A stretch of 64,000 nt of DNA from a virus. The stretch lies in IMG/VR virus record IMGVR_UViG_3300022074_000013, positions 1-64,000 of that record; one strand, written 5' to 3'. The notes under the pieces are model-generated. The model did no database searches. It saw only the letters and a program-made list of their open reading frames with translations, and was not told the DNA's origin. This document shows positions 19,401 through 28,548 of the stretch, one piece after another; position 1 is the stretch's first letter; each line of letters starts with the position of its first letter. A program made the position numbers and the translations under genes.

Positions 19401-22400
19401 GGTGACTTCTTTGACGTAAATTCATACAGTGGTATCGATTATGAAACTATTCCTAGATACGTTCCAAGTAAAGTAGACTTAGGTGGTTTAGAACCTGACG
19501 GTGAGTTTGAATTAGCAGACGCAGTAGACTTTAGACCAGTATTAGGACAACTATTAGGTACAACTACTTTTGGTTCAGCAACACCTAACCCCGAATCACC
19601 AATTAATATTAGTAATACGACTTCGGGTATTGTTTCATCACCATTTGCATATGCAAGTAAATCATTTGAATCTGCTGTAACAGGTATCTCAGCAACAGGT
19701 GCTAGTGCGGTAGACGTACCAGTGCCAGGCTCAAACGTAGTTGGTGATATTAGTTTCTATGTTGGAAGAATTGACAAAGTCTTCTTACACAAAGACGGTG
19801 AATTCCAAATAGCTCAAGGAACACCTGCATTGACTCCTATGAAACCAAAAGGTATTGACGATGCAATTGAATTATACGAGTTAAGAATTCCACCTTACAC
19901 AGACGATTTAAAGAGAGTAAGATTAAGAAGTGTAGACCATAGAAGGTTTACAATGAAAGATATCGGTAAGATATCAAATCGTGTTGCTAACTTAGAAAGA
20001 TTAACAACACTATCTCTATTAGAAAGAGATACACAAACAATGCAGTTTAAAGATGCAGACGGATTTGATAGATTCAAATCAGGTTTTGTTGTGGATTCAT
20101 TTAAAGGACATAATGTCGGAGACGTTAACCATATAGATTATAATTGTTCAGTCGATACGAAATCAGGCGTACTGAGACCTAAGAACTTCCAAAACTTCTT
20201 CGATATTGAATTCGATTCAGTTAACAGTTCAGAGTTTCAAAAGACGGGTGACTTAATTACTTTACCTTATACAAGTACAACTTATGTAAATCAAAGTAAA
20301 GCGTCAAGGGCAATGAATGTTAACCCTTATCACGTATTTGCATTTATTGGAAATGTAAGTCTGACTCCTGCTTCTGATATATGGCAAGACCAAACACAAT
20401 TACCCGAAGTAAGAATAAACAGAGAAGGTAACTTTGACGCATTGTTAGCTGAAAGTGCAGACCTTGGAACTGTTTGGAATGCATGGCAAACAAACTGGGT
20501 AGGAGAACCTACAACTGTGTCTACAGAGGTTCTATCGACTTCTAGTGGTTCATGGAGTGGTGACCCAGCACAAGGTGGTGAATGGGTATCGGGTACAGAA
20601 GTATCAAGAGAAATAACAAATACGATTGAAACACAAAGTAGAACTGGTATTAGAACTACTGTAGTAGAAGATTTTGTAGAAGATAGAAATGACAGAGTTG
20701 TAAGTATATCTGTTATTCCATTTATACGTGCTCAAACAATTGAGATTGACGCAGTAAACTTAAAACCTGATTCATTCCATTACGTATTCTTTGACCAACA
20801 AGACGTAAACAGATTCGTAAGACCATTCAATGCAACTTATTCTCAGGACGGTGGAACAGGTGTTACATCAGGAATTAAAGCAGATGGTAACGGTAGAGTT
20901 CGTGCATACTTTGATTTACCTAATAATGGGCCAGATAGATTCCCTACAGGTCAAAGAGACTTAAAAGTAACGTCAAGTGTATACAATGAATCTAACCCTT
21001 CATCGGGTGGTCAAGCACAATTTAGTGCTCAAGGTTTACTACAAACTAATCAAACAGAAATTATTTCTACTAGAAATGGTAGAACTATAGTAGGTGCTAC
21101 AGCGGGTGAAAGACAGATAACAAGACGTGGTGAACAAATGAACTCACGTAATGTGGATACTGACGCACCACCAGTACCATTACCTGACCCTAATTTTCCA
21201 GCAACTCCACCAGCGGAACCTGACCCACCAAGGGAAGACCCGCCGTTGCCACCGCCACCAATACCTAACATAAATCTACCGTTAAACATAGATTTTGATT
21301 TTGATTTCAATGTATTTGAATTTGGTGGGTGGATGGATCCGCTTGCACAATCATTCTTAGTTGATAAAAGTGGTGGTATGTACTTAACAGAAGTAGACTT
21401 GTTCTTTAAAACTAAAGACGAGAGTTTACCTGTATCTGTAGAAATTAGAAACATGGTTAATGGATATCCTGGCCAAATTATATTACCGTTCTCAGAGGTT
21501 ACAAAAAATCCTGCAGACGTTAATTTGTCACAGGACGGTTCAGTTTCTACAACATTCACATTCCAAAGTCCAGTATTCTTAGAACAGAATCAAGAATATT
21601 GTTTTGTAGTTCTTTCAAACTCTAACAAGTATGAAGCATTCATTTCAAGAATGGGTGAAACAGACTTAGTAACAGGACAAACAATTTCAGGACAACCATA
21701 TGCTGGTTCATTATTCGCATCTCAAAATGCTTCAACATGGACTGCAGAACAAACAGATGACCTCAAGTTCCATTTGAAGTATGCAAGGTTTGATATTTCT
21801 AAGAGACCTATTGTTAAATTTAATAACAAAGCATTAGAAGCTTCACCTTTACAAAATAATCCAATCGAATCATATGCTGGTGAAAACTACGTAAGAGTTT
21901 ATGCATATGGACACGGTATGTATGATAATTCTTCTAACGCTGTTATAGCGGGAGTTACAGGAGAAAAAACTGGTGCGATTATAAACATAGAAGCAGAAGG
22001 TTCAATAGCAACAACTGGAACCATGGGTTCTACTTCAACAGGAGTTGCGACAACTACTGACGGTTCAGGAACAGGTTGTAAATTAGATATCACTGTATCA
22101 AGTGGAAGTATAACTTCAATTAAAATTGCAGACCCTGGCTTTGGATATACAACTTCAAACAAACTAACAGTAACAAACTTTGGTAGTGCAACTAACACAG
22201 TAGAAATTGACATTGACACAGTAGACCAAACAATCGGTGGTATTCCAATATCATGTATCAATGGAACATACACCGCTATCTCAGGAACAGACATTGATAG
22301 TTATACGGTAATACCTGACTTGTCTAGTACAGACCTTAAAACAGGTTATGTTGCTCTAGAAAGCACACAAAGTGGTGGTGGAAACGCAACCGCACAAAGA

Positions 22401-23159
22401 AACTATTACTTCGATACAATACACACAATGATACCAAGTGTTCAATTGAAAGGAACATTGTTGCATACTAATATTAGAACAACTGCAATGAAATCGCCAG
22501 AAGGTGTTGGTGGAACTGCATATGTTAAAAACAATACTGCAGAGTTTATCACATTAAATGATAACCACTTCTTAGACCAACCTTCGATTGTTGCTTCACC
22601 TATCAATGAAACTAATGAAATGGCAAGTGTGAAGTCATTTACTTGTACTTTGCAAATGCAATCACCTAGGGGTAACTTGTCACCAATGATTGACATTTCT
22701 TCTTTAGGTGCATTAGGTATCATGAACAGATTAAATAACATAGACAGTAGTTCAGATGTACCTACAGGAATCACATATGTTGATTCTACGGAACCCGATG
22801 GTGACAACAATGCATTTGTATACTGTACAAGAAAGGCGTCTCTGGCTACGCCTGGCACCGCCGTGAAGGTAATGTTAGACGGATTTAGACCTTCGGGAAC
22901 TGATTTAAAAGTTCTTTACAAGGTGTTAGAAAACGATAACTCGACACCATTCGATGATATCGGTTGGAGATATTTTAATACAGACGGTTCGCCAGATATC
23001 GCTGTAGGAAATGACGCAAGAAACTTTAAAGAATATAATTATACTCAAGAGGGACTAGCAGAGTTCTCAGCATTTGCAATTAAGATTGTAGGACAGTCAA
23101 CTAATACTTCCACAGTCCCACTTGTAAGTAACCTGAGAGCGATTGCATTAGCAACATAA
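16497..23159 (+). CDS. Giant baseplate wedge / proximal fibre protein, DUF4815-like
   Basis: 2220 residues. The N-terminal part (MPEKVDLNVSPYYDDYD, then YRPSRPIQARELTQAQSILQ near residue 31) matches the DUF4815-type protein found after gp8 in cyanophages and pelagiphages, in the T4 gp10 position. A long beta-rich body follows. Residues about 1556-1610 are a proline-rich linker (PLPDPNFPATPPAEPDPP and more) running into an Asp/Phe-rich strand. Then DPLAQSFLVDKSGGMYLTEVD starts a separate C-terminal jelly-roll-like part of about 600 residues. It is probably the fibre connector between wedge and tail fibres; enzymatic motifs were not seen. Confidence 0.8.
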   Translation: MPEKVDLNVSPYYDDYDEDKKYHKVLYRPSRPIQARELTQAQSILQNQIERFGDHMFKEGSIITGAESNVDMDVMYVKVESTNPNGLGTTGVENYRTTFDNKYLQGETTGAVAQVVTSYAETSTDPITYIVRMYKSGSDTNNSIRFSAGEELKEVTIDANGSASSASNNNELKIKDSTHTPVGRSSLAEIQEGIIFTRGFFTKVNQQQITLEKYSGAPSYRVGLEIAETLVGSSTDSTLFDNAQGSSNENAAGADRLKIELTLAKHLIDSTTDANFIELMRVNNGIMELSIQRPEYNAFANLLAQRTFDTSGDFIVNQFVPNLKEHLDDGTNGGVYSTINGGDESKFVVKTSAGKAYVKGYQVDKLVGSTIPIRKARSTASLTGASTPVRLGNFVKVINSHGLPEFGNESGTDAQKPYGIVKLFDAVTATPGTENTSGQIGFARIRNFDMATAGTSNSSEVWDNATRFNAYLFDIKMFTKLKYSAHSGTAVVGDKITGSVSGATAIVGYDDGSGALYVHDVVGTFTSADAISSTNGSFAMSAGQHTGENFRGTANEVRTYNIDRVRGISQAPNVTARETFTADIYTDQDFILTGQVSMSSTSVTGFATKFTAELKEGDIVIDGAGNERVISSITSDIAATLTGAVGTALTNANATRRRTRVFDQEQVASIFAWPRDYVKTHTPDQVQVRRSQNVTLSSGTITLTCGSGESFSTRTDDNYIFSVVEAQTSGSPTLVNGDMVDVVNNLSGAPFTDTISGNNLEFSGFPTADDGAILKVTFTVDINSPVNRDKSLKQARCLSVVNSRTTGGFYGTCYNDKEISLGVADVFKVRAIYEGNGATAPLPPSGTITETSSPAIPFQSFEVIKGNTSDARAVIVNYNGSTNKSYFYYTTLNKTFIEGEVLVGQTSKATGNLTNFDQGATNITDRYYFDDGQRDGFYDHGRLQLKPGNPTANNQILVLLDYFTSSGNGDFFDVNSYSGIDYETIPRYVPSKVDLGGLEPDGEFELADAVDFRPVLGQLLGTTTFGSATPNPESPINISNTTSGIVSSPFAYASKSFESAVTGISATGASAVDVPVPGSNVVGDISFYVGRIDKVFLHKDGEFQIAQGTPALTPMKPKGIDDAIELYELRIPPYTDDLKRVRLRSVDHRRFTMKDIGKISNRVANLERLTTLSLLERDTQTMQFKDADGFDRFKSGFVVDSFKGHNVGDVNHIDYNCSVDTKSGVLRPKNFQNFFDIEFDSVNSSEFQKTGDLITLPYTSTTYVNQSKASRAMNVNPYHVFAFIGNVSLTPASDIWQDQTQLPEVRINREGNFDALLAESADLGTVWNAWQTNWVGEPTTVSTEVLSTSSGSWSGDPAQGGEWVSGTEVSREITNTIETQSRTGIRTTVVEDFVEDRNDRVVSISVIPFIRAQTIEIDAVNLKPDSFHYVFFDQQDVNRFVRPFNATYSQDGGTGVTSGIKADGNGRVRAYFDLPNNGPDRFPTGQRDLKVTSSVYNESNPSSGGQAQFSAQGLLQTNQTEIISTRNGRTIVGATAGERQITRRGEQMNSRNVDTDAPPVPLPDPNFPATPPAEPDPPREDPPLPPPPIPNINLPLNIDFDFDFNVFEFGGWMDPLAQSFLVDKSGGMYLTEVDLFFKTKDESLPVSVEIRNMVNGYPGQIILPFSEVTKNPADVNLSQDGSVSTTFTFQSPVFLEQNQEYCFVVLSNSNKYEAFISRMGETDLVTGQTISGQPYAGSLFASQNASTWTAEQTDDLKFHLKYARFDISKRPIVKFNNKALEASPLQNNPIESYAGENYVRVYAYGHGMYDNSSNAVIAGVTGEKTGAIINIEAEGSIATTGTMGSTSTGVATTTDGSGTGCKLDITVSSGSITSIKIADPGFGYTTSNKLTVTNFGSATNTVEIDIDTVDQTIGGIPISCINGTYTAISGTDIDSYTVIPDLSSTDLKTGYVALESTQSGGGNATAQRNYYFDTIHTMIPSVQLKGTLLHTNIRTTAMKSPEGVGGTAYVKNNTAEFITLNDNHFLDQPSIVASPINETNEMASVKSFTCTLQMQSPRGNLSPMIDISSLGALGIMNRLNNIDSSSDVPTGITYVDSTEPDGDNNAFVYCTRKASLATPGTAVKVMLDGFRPSGTDLKVLYKVLENDNSTPFDDIGWRYFNTDGSPDIAVGNDARNFKEYNYTQEGLAEFSAFAIKIVGQSTNTSTVPLVSNLRAIALAT

Positions 23160-23163
23160 TATT

Positions 23164-23403
23164 ATGTCAAAGTTCGCTTACGAAAAAGGACATGCAAAAG
23201 TAGAAGGACATTCGACTCTACTTAGAGAAGAAAGTTCAAGTGCGATTATTAATAATGATATCAACGGATATCAAGCTGCTATTAGAAGAAAAAAAGTTTT
23301 TCAAATACAGCGAGAGGAAATAAATACTTTAAAAGTAGAAATGACAGAGATAAAACAACTATTAGGTGAAATATTAGAGAGAACAAATGGCAAAAACGAT
23401 TGA
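23164..23403 (+). CDS. Small coiled-coil protein upstream of tail fibre
   Basis: 79 residues, charged and helical, with a C-terminal heptad stretch (INTLKVEMTEIKQLLGEILERT). No membrane segment. It begins four bases after the giant wedge gene and overlaps the next fibre gene by 17 bases, so it is translationally linked to fibre production. I do not recognise a family; a fibre chaperone or trimeric adaptor is a reasonable guess from place and coiled coil only. Confidence 0.6.
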   Translation: MSKFAYEKGHAKVEGHSTLLREESSSAIINNDINGYQAAIRRKKVFQIQREEINTLKVEMTEIKQLLGEILERTNGKND

Positions 23404-24976
23404 CCAATTTAGTACGTTAGAAAACTTTAGAACTCGTTACAACGATTTAGCAAATGACGTTGGGGATATCTCTGGCTTAAGAACAGACGTTACAGGAAAC
23501 CTAATAGACGCAATCAATAGTATAGAAGATAAAACATTCTTCTATCAAGAGTTTCTTTATACTGCGACCAGTGGACAAACTGCATTTACAGGAAATGACG
23601 CATTTAGTAATGACCTAGTATTCAAGAAAGATAGAATACAGGTTTATAAAAATGGTGCATTGTTAAGAGTTGGTGACGACTATGTTTTAGCAAGTCAACA
23701 ATCAGACGGAACATTCAAACAGATTACACTTATTTCAGGTGCTACCACAGGTGATAAAATCGCAATCCATGCCTTTACTGGTTCATTCTTAACAGTTCAA
23801 GGTGGTGGTGTCGGTGGTAGTTCTCTATTTACAGAAACTGCAAACAATACAATCTTTAACCATAATAGTAATGGTATAGTATTAAACGCAACCAATACTC
23901 CTTCTATCACTTCATTAGATACTGGTATAAACATTCAGTTAGAAGGTGTAACTAAAGTTGACGGTAATCTATCAGTTGATACTGGTCATACATTTACTGC
24001 TCCAACAATTACAGACGGAACAGGAACATTTACTGGTGGTAATGGTACTGGTTGGACAAGTATAACTTCTACTTCGTTTGCTGGTAACTTAACAGGTAAC
24101 GTTGCAGGTGATACTACAGGAACACACATTGGGCCGTTGAGTTCAAGTTCAGGTAATATTCAAGTTAATTCAGCAACATACATAACAGAATTTAGAGGTG
24201 GTGGTTCAACCGAAGGACAGATTAGACTTAACTGTCATGTTAACTCTCATGGTCAAACTATTAGACCTCAACCACATAGTGAAGGTGTTACAAATACATT
24301 AACACTTCCTGCAGGTGGTGACCAAGAATTAGTTGGTACAACTGATACTCAGACTTTAACAAATAAAACTATTACAGGTACATTTACAGGAACTTTAACA
24401 GGTACAACTTCTGATATTTCTAATCATAGTATTACAGGATTGAGTGACGTTGGTGGAAGTGCCCCAAGTGACGGACAGATACTTGTTTATAGTTCAAGTA
24501 ATAGCAGATACGAAGCTACAGACCAAAATACTTCTGACAGTGTGACAGAAGGTTCAAGTAATTTATATTTTACAAACGAAAGAGTTGACGATAGAGTTAA
24601 TGCACTGATAGTTGGTGGAACAGGTATAGCAACTGTATATGACGATGCAAGTAACACATTAACAATTAATGGTTCTGCTCAATACGGTAATGAAGATGTC
24701 CTAGATTTCTTAGGTGGCGGTGGACTAGTAGGTGGAAATGGTATAGATTTAACTTATAATGATTCCGCTAATACATTAACCATTCACAGTGATATTGAAG
24801 GTGGTGCTGGTATGCTTGCAACTACAGAAGCTACAGGAGAAAACACCATAAATATCGGCGCAGGTAAAGGTATAAAAGTCAATGCAGATGATGTGCAAAT
24901 TGACTACGAAGTAACTAACTCAGCTCCAGGCTCAGTTGGTTCAACTTCTGACGGTCACCTTTGGTTTGTGATATAG
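23387..24976 (+). CDS. Tail fibre protein
   Basis: 529 residues. After a short helical head, the segment FFYQEFLYTATSGQTAFTG is the strand module seen at the start of many marine fibre proteins. The rest is low-complexity beta rich in Thr, Gly, Asn and Ser. It includes NLYFTNERVDDRVNALIVGGTGI (about residues 393-415), a motif also present twice in the fibre at 30191. It ends in APGSVGSTSDGHLWFVI, a typical terminal head-to-fibre or tip motif. No peptidase or lyase motif was visible. The ATG lies inside the preceding gene, after GGTGAAATATTAGAGAGAAC. Confidence 0.75.
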   Translation: MAKTIDQFSTLENFRTRYNDLANDVGDISGLRTDVTGNLIDAINSIEDKTFFYQEFLYTATSGQTAFTGNDAFSNDLVFKKDRIQVYKNGALLRVGDDYVLASQQSDGTFKQITLISGATTGDKIAIHAFTGSFLTVQGGGVGGSSLFTETANNTIFNHNSNGIVLNATNTPSITSLDTGINIQLEGVTKVDGNLSVDTGHTFTAPTITDGTGTFTGGNGTGWTSITSTSFAGNLTGNVAGDTTGTHIGPLSSSSGNIQVNSATYITEFRGGGSTEGQIRLNCHVNSHGQTIRPQPHSEGVTNTLTLPAGGDQELVGTTDTQTLTNKTITGTFTGTLTGTTSDISNHSITGLSDVGGSAPSDGQILVYSSSNSRYEATDQNTSDSVTEGSSNLYFTNERVDDRVNALIVGGTGIATVYDDASNTLTINGSAQYGNEDVLDFLGGGGLVGGNGIDLTYNDSANTLTIHSDIEGGAGMLATTEATGENTINIGAGKGIKVNADDVQIDYEVTNSAPGSVGSTSDGHLWFVI

Positions 24977-24993
24977 TGAATGAGTAATGTGTA

Positions 24994-26406
24994 ATGTCAG
25001 ACGAAATATATATAAACACCAAGAACACTCCGCATAGTCAACTAGGACAATTAGGTAGTTCAGGCAATTTTCAACAACCGTATCAAGGTCAAGCAGCTGT
25101 TACGGGTACTTTGCAGGCACAAAGAGCTGTAACTGGTCAAACTCCGACTACTTATCAGGCAAGATATCCATTTACTTACCAAGCAAACGCACGTGGAAGA
25201 TATCCATATCCTGCAAACTCTCAGACGCCATATCCTGCTTCAGCACAAGGACAATATCCATTTACTTATCCTGCGATAGGACAAAATCCCTATACGTTTG
25301 AATATATCGCAAGATATCCATTCGCTTATCAAGCAAGGTATCCGTATCCTGCAAACTATACAGCACAGGGAAGATATCCTGCTAATGCAAGTGGTACATA
25401 TCCTTATCAACAAAATTATCAAATAGCATATACTTTTCCGTATACCTATAGCGCCCGTAGACCTAGTCCTGCTAACCACCGTGGTACATATCCATATTCA
25501 GCGAGGACACAGGTAGTCAATAGGGCAAGATATCCGTTTACTACATCTACTCCCCTTTTTGGGCCTCACGGATATCAAGTTCCATATCCGTTCTTTTTTA
25601 GTTTTGACCCTAAAGACCCAGGCACAAATGCCCAAGGTCGAAGGCCTGCTAATAGACAAGGATATTATCAAGGGTCACAGAATGTAAGAGGTCGTACACC
25701 TTCTATTGCCAATGGAAGAAGACCTGTAAATGGTACAACTCCTTGGCCAGAACCTGAATTGAATTCACAGTTTCCGATTCCTTATGCGTATCAACAGCCT
25801 TATTCGTTTACTCCAAGAACACAACAACCATATATTGCAACTGGAAGATATCCATTTACACAGCAAAGTCAACAACCTTATATTACCAATGGGCAGGGAC
25901 AGGGTAGTACACAACACCAAAAAAATGCTCAAGGGCCTTATCCATTCACTTATCAAGCAAGATATCCATACCCTGCAACTTACCAAGCAAGAGGAAGATA
26001 TCCTGCTAGTGCACGTGGTATGTATCCAGCTCAAGCAAATGGACAACAACCGTTTAGTTATCAAGCAAACGCACGTGGAAGATATCCATTCATTTATACT
26101 GCACGTCAGCCAGGCACTTATCAAGCACAGGGAAGGTATCCATTTACATATCCTGCAAATGCTAGAGGAAGATATCCTGCTAGTGCACAGAATCCATATC
26201 CGTTCCAGCAGAACTATCAACAAAATTATATTTTCCAACAACCATATTCTACAACTAGAAGTATTGGTGCAGCTGCCAAAGTTAAAGCGGTGTACTTGAA
26301 TGACGCTGGAACTTTAAGAAAATTACAAGAAGTATATGTAAATAATCAAGGAACACTAGAAAAAACTCACCAAACAGTTCCAGCAGCTCAATTTAGTAAA
26401 TCATAA
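24994..26406 (+). CDS. Dipeptide-periodic Pro/Tyr/Gln/Ala/Arg repeat protein A
   Basis: 470 residues. After a short start, residues about 50-415 are built of Pro, Tyr, Phe, Gln, Ala, Asn, Arg, Gly, Thr and almost no acidic residues. Modules such as TYQARYPF, YPANARGRYP and QNPYPFQQ recur. Proline-to-proline distances are nearly always even (22 consecutive even intervals before a central break near FFFSFDPKDPG, 17 after it), so the true period is two residues. The C-terminus is ordinary sequence with two copies of a VYLNDAGTLRK / VYVNNQGTLEK module. It is surely a virion or fibre-associated protein by place; the function is unknown. A paralogue lies at 32779. Confidence 0.75.
   Translation: MSDEIYINTKNTPHSQLGQLGSSGNFQQPYQGQAAVTGTLQAQRAVTGQTPTTYQARYPFTYQANARGRYPYPANSQTPYPASAQGQYPFTYPAIGQNPYTFEYIARYPFAYQARYPYPANYTAQGRYPANASGTYPYQQNYQIAYTFPYTYSARRPSPANHRGTYPYSARTQVVNRARYPFTTSTPLFGPHGYQVPYPFFFSFDPKDPGTNAQGRRPANRQGYYQGSQNVRGRTPSIANGRRPVNGTTPWPEPELNSQFPIPYAYQQPYSFTPRTQQPYIATGRYPFTQQSQQPYITNGQGQGSTQHQKNAQGPYPFTYQARYPYPATYQARGRYPASARGMYPAQANGQQPFSYQANARGRYPFIYTARQPGTYQAQGRYPFTYPANARGRYPASAQNPYPFQQNYQQNYIFQQPYSTTRSIGAAAKVKAVYLNDAGTLRKLQEVYVNNQGTLEKTHQTVPAAQFSKS
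25144..26250 (+). repeat. Degenerate repeat region of protein A
   Basis: Coding repeat with six-base (two-codon) underlying period. Frequent coding words are GGAAGATATCC, TATCAAGCA and CCTGCAAATGC in varied order, so it is not a simple tandem array. The array is interrupted between about 25591 and 25800 by non-repeat residues. Confidence 0.75.
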
Positions 26407-26410
26407 TAGG

Positions 26411-26418
26411 TATAAATA
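26411..26418 (+). promoter_or_regulatory. Late promoter TATAAATA five bases before 26424
   Basis: Perfect consensus followed by five bases and the ATG at 26424; predicts a leaderless transcript. No ribosome binding site fits between the box and the ATG. Confidence 0.75.
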
Positions 26419-26423
26419 GTTAA

Positions 26424-26756
26424 ATGGCAATAATCGCAAACATATTCATAGACCAAGGTACAGACTTTGCTATACAAGTTGACCTAACAGATACAGTAGG
26501 TGATGTATTGAATCTCACTGGATTTACTGCGACTGCCCAATTAAGAAAAACATATGGTTCTTCAAATGCGGCCGCAACCTTTACATGTTCACATAATGGA
26601 GTTGGTGGAACAGTTACAATGACATTAACTGATACTATTACAACTGCTTTAGAAGCAGGAAGATATGTATATGATTTATTGATAACGGACAGTGGCGGTT
26701 CAATAAGTCGTGTCGTTGAAGGACAAGCAACAGTAACGCCAGGCGTAACGAGGTAA
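26424..26756 (+). CDS. Small Ig-like virion protein
   Basis: 110 residues forming one predicted beta-sandwich: NIFIDQGTDFAIQVDLTDTVGDVLNL, then ATAQLRKTYGSS and AGRYVYDLLITDSGG. This pattern resembles the BppU/Ig-like baseplate upper-protein domain used to hold fibres in many phages. It lacks a signal peptide and enzyme motifs. It is followed after two bases by the 68-residue gene, so the two are co-expressed. Confidence 0.65.
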   Translation: MAIIANIFIDQGTDFAIQVDLTDTVGDVLNLTGFTATAQLRKTYGSSNAAATFTCSHNGVGGTVTMTLTDTITTALEAGRYVYDLLITDSGGSISRVVEGQATVTPGVTR

Positions 26757-26758
26757 AC

Positions 26759-26965
26759 ATGGCAATTAAAGGAAAACTTAGAGGAACAGGAAATATCAAA
26801 GTACAAACTTTAAAAGTTGGAGTTACAGACGTTAATCTATCAGCAAAATCCATTCAGGAACTACAAGACGTAGAAGCTTCAGAAACTGATAAAGGGTATC
26901 TACAATACGACCAAACCACCGATAAGTGGAAAACTACCACAGTCATTGACGGTGGCACTTTCTAA
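26759..26965 (+). CDS. Small fibre-associated protein ending IDGGTF
   Basis: 68 residues: a basic N-terminus, VGVTDVNLSAKSIQELQDV, then GYLQYDQTTDKWKTTTVIDGGTF. The last part is the fibre-type 'yLqyD..tdKW' strand found at the ends of longer marine fibre proteins. The last six residues are shared with the 477-residue fibre protein that follows. It could be a split-off fibre terminus or an adaptor. Confidence 0.6.
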   Translation: MAIKGKLRGTGNIKVQTLKVGVTDVNLSAKSIQELQDVEASETDKGYLQYDQTTDKWKTTTVIDGGTF

Positions 26966-26968
26966 TCG

Positions 26969-26976
26969 TATAAATA
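26969..26976 (+). promoter_or_regulatory. Late promoter TATAAATA with long leader
   Basis: Perfect consensus directly after the 26759 gene. The predicted start near 26982 gives a leader of about 113 bases before the ATG at 27095. Confidence 0.7.
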
Positions 26977-26981
26977 GTATA

Positions 26982-27094
26982 AGACACATATCAAGGGAAC
27001 AACCAGTGAGTTCCGACCCACATTGTGAGTGGATAGGTTCATTATGGATATACCCATGTGGGATTAATAACAGAATTATACGAGGAAAAAATAA
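26982..27094 (+). other. Structured untranslated leader of the 27095 fibre gene
   Basis: No reading frame. Two hairpins stand side by side: GGAAC/GTTCC (26996-27014, loop of nine) and CCAC/GTGG (27018-27032, loop of seven). A CCCATGTGGG palindrome follows near 27053, and ACGAGGAAAAAATAA precedes the ATG. The longest leader among the late genes here. It is not a tRNA by eye. Confidence 0.45.
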
Positions 27095-28528
27095 ATGGCA
27101 ACAGTAATTCAAATTAAAAGAACGACTGGTGTTTCTAGCCCTACAGTATCGGATTTAGCAGAAGCGGAATTGGCGTATGTCCAAGACCGTTCTAATGACG
27201 GTGCGTCCTCAAAGTTGTTCATTGAGTCTGTAGATTCAAGTTCAAACCCAGTTATACATGAAATTGGTGGTAAATTTTTTACTGATATCATAAAGGGTTC
27301 TACACCCACACCTGCTAACTTAATTGTTGGTAATGGTGCGACTGCTGGTGCAGAGATTCAACTTAGAGAAGATTCTGACAACGGTACAAACTATGTTGCT
27401 TTGAAATCGCCAAATGCGGTTGGTTCAAATGTAACATTTACACTGATGGGTGCAGACGGTTCTGCTAATCAGGTAATTGAAACCGATGGTTCAGGAAATT
27501 TAGGTTTTAGGACAGTAACATCAACAATTGACGGTGCAACAGACACTAATATCACTTCAGCAGCTGACGGTGCAATGTTACTGTATGATACAGGAACATC
27601 TAAGTGGATAGATAACGTAATGTCAGGTGACGCTACTATGGCGGACACTGGTGTTATGACTATCTCAAATGACGCAGTCACACTTGCTAAAATTGCAGAC
27701 GCAGTTATTATTACAGAATCAGAAGGTATCTCAAGTAATGATGTAGATACGGGGTTCCCAACAGCGGCTGCTGTTAAGGACTATGTTGATTCAAACATAA
27801 CTGCTCAAGATTTAGACGTTACAGGTGATTCAGGAACAGGTGCGGTAGACTTAGATTCTCAAGCGCTAAATATCGTAGGAACAACAAACGAGATTGTAAC
27901 TTCTGCGAGTGGACAAACAATCACAGTAGCTTTACCTGATGACGTAACTGTAGGAAATAGTCTAACAGTAACAGGTAACTTAACGGTTAACGGTACTACC
28001 ACAACTGTTAACTCAACAACTACAACAGTAGACGACCCAATCTTTACAGTTGGTGGAGACAGTGCTCCTGGCTCAGACGACAACAAAGACAGAGGTATCG
28101 AGTTTAGATACCATGACGGTTCTTCTGCTAAAATTGGTTTCTTTGGATATGACGATTCAGTAAATAAGTTTACGTTTATCTCAGACGCTACAAACACTTC
28201 CGAAGTATTTTCAGGTTCAGCAGGTAATGTTGCATTTGGAAACATGGAAGGTGTTGGTTTAGCATTAAGTGGTTCAATAACTTCTGTAGACGGTTCTGCA
28301 CCAACTAACGGTCAGATTCTAATGGGACATACTTCAAATGGAGATATGCAATTAGGAACAATCACTGCAGGTGAAGGTATTGACGTAACTAATGGTGCTG
28401 GTAGCATAACAATTACGGGAGAAGACGCAACAACGTCAAACAAAGGTATCGCAAGTTTTGCTAGTGCAAACTTTACAGTATCAAGTGGTGCAGTAACTAT
28501 CACTGGTATTGACGGTGGGACATTTTAA
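27095..28528 (+). CDS. Tail fibre protein
   Basis: 477 residues. The start MATVIQIKRTTG followed by LAEAELAYVQD is the common head of marine phage fibres (a 'VIQIKRS..P..L..GELAY' module). The body is Thr/Ser/Gly/Asp-rich beta with repeated GVMTISNDAVTLAKIAD and NLTVNGTTTTVNST segments. It ends VTITGIDGGTF, sharing IDGGTF with the small protein at 26759. No enzymatic motif. Good ribosome binding site (ACGAGGAAAA). Confidence 0.75.
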   Translation: MATVIQIKRTTGVSSPTVSDLAEAELAYVQDRSNDGASSKLFIESVDSSSNPVIHEIGGKFFTDIIKGSTPTPANLIVGNGATAGAEIQLREDSDNGTNYVALKSPNAVGSNVTFTLMGADGSANQVIETDGSGNLGFRTVTSTIDGATDTNITSAADGAMLLYDTGTSKWIDNVMSGDATMADTGVMTISNDAVTLAKIADAVIITESEGISSNDVDTGFPTAAAVKDYVDSNITAQDLDVTGDSGTGAVDLDSQALNIVGTTNEIVTSASGQTITVALPDDVTVGNSLTVTGNLTVNGTTTTVNSTTTTVDDPIFTVGGDSAPGSDDNKDRGIEFRYHDGSSAKIGFFGYDDSVNKFTFISDATNTSEVFSGSAGNVAFGNMEGVGLALSGSITSVDGSAPTNGQILMGHTSNGDMQLGTITAGEGIDVTNGAGSITITGEDATTSNKGIASFASANFTVSSGAVTITGIDGGTF

Positions 28529-28548
28529 TTATTAGAATAGGGTAATAC

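Noticed and set aside
25240-26299. Long open frames on other frames and strand within the repeat genes
   Set aside because: They arise because the six-base repeat lacks stop codons in several frames; composition is unnatural and starts lack ribosome binding sites. The same applies to 33131-34174.
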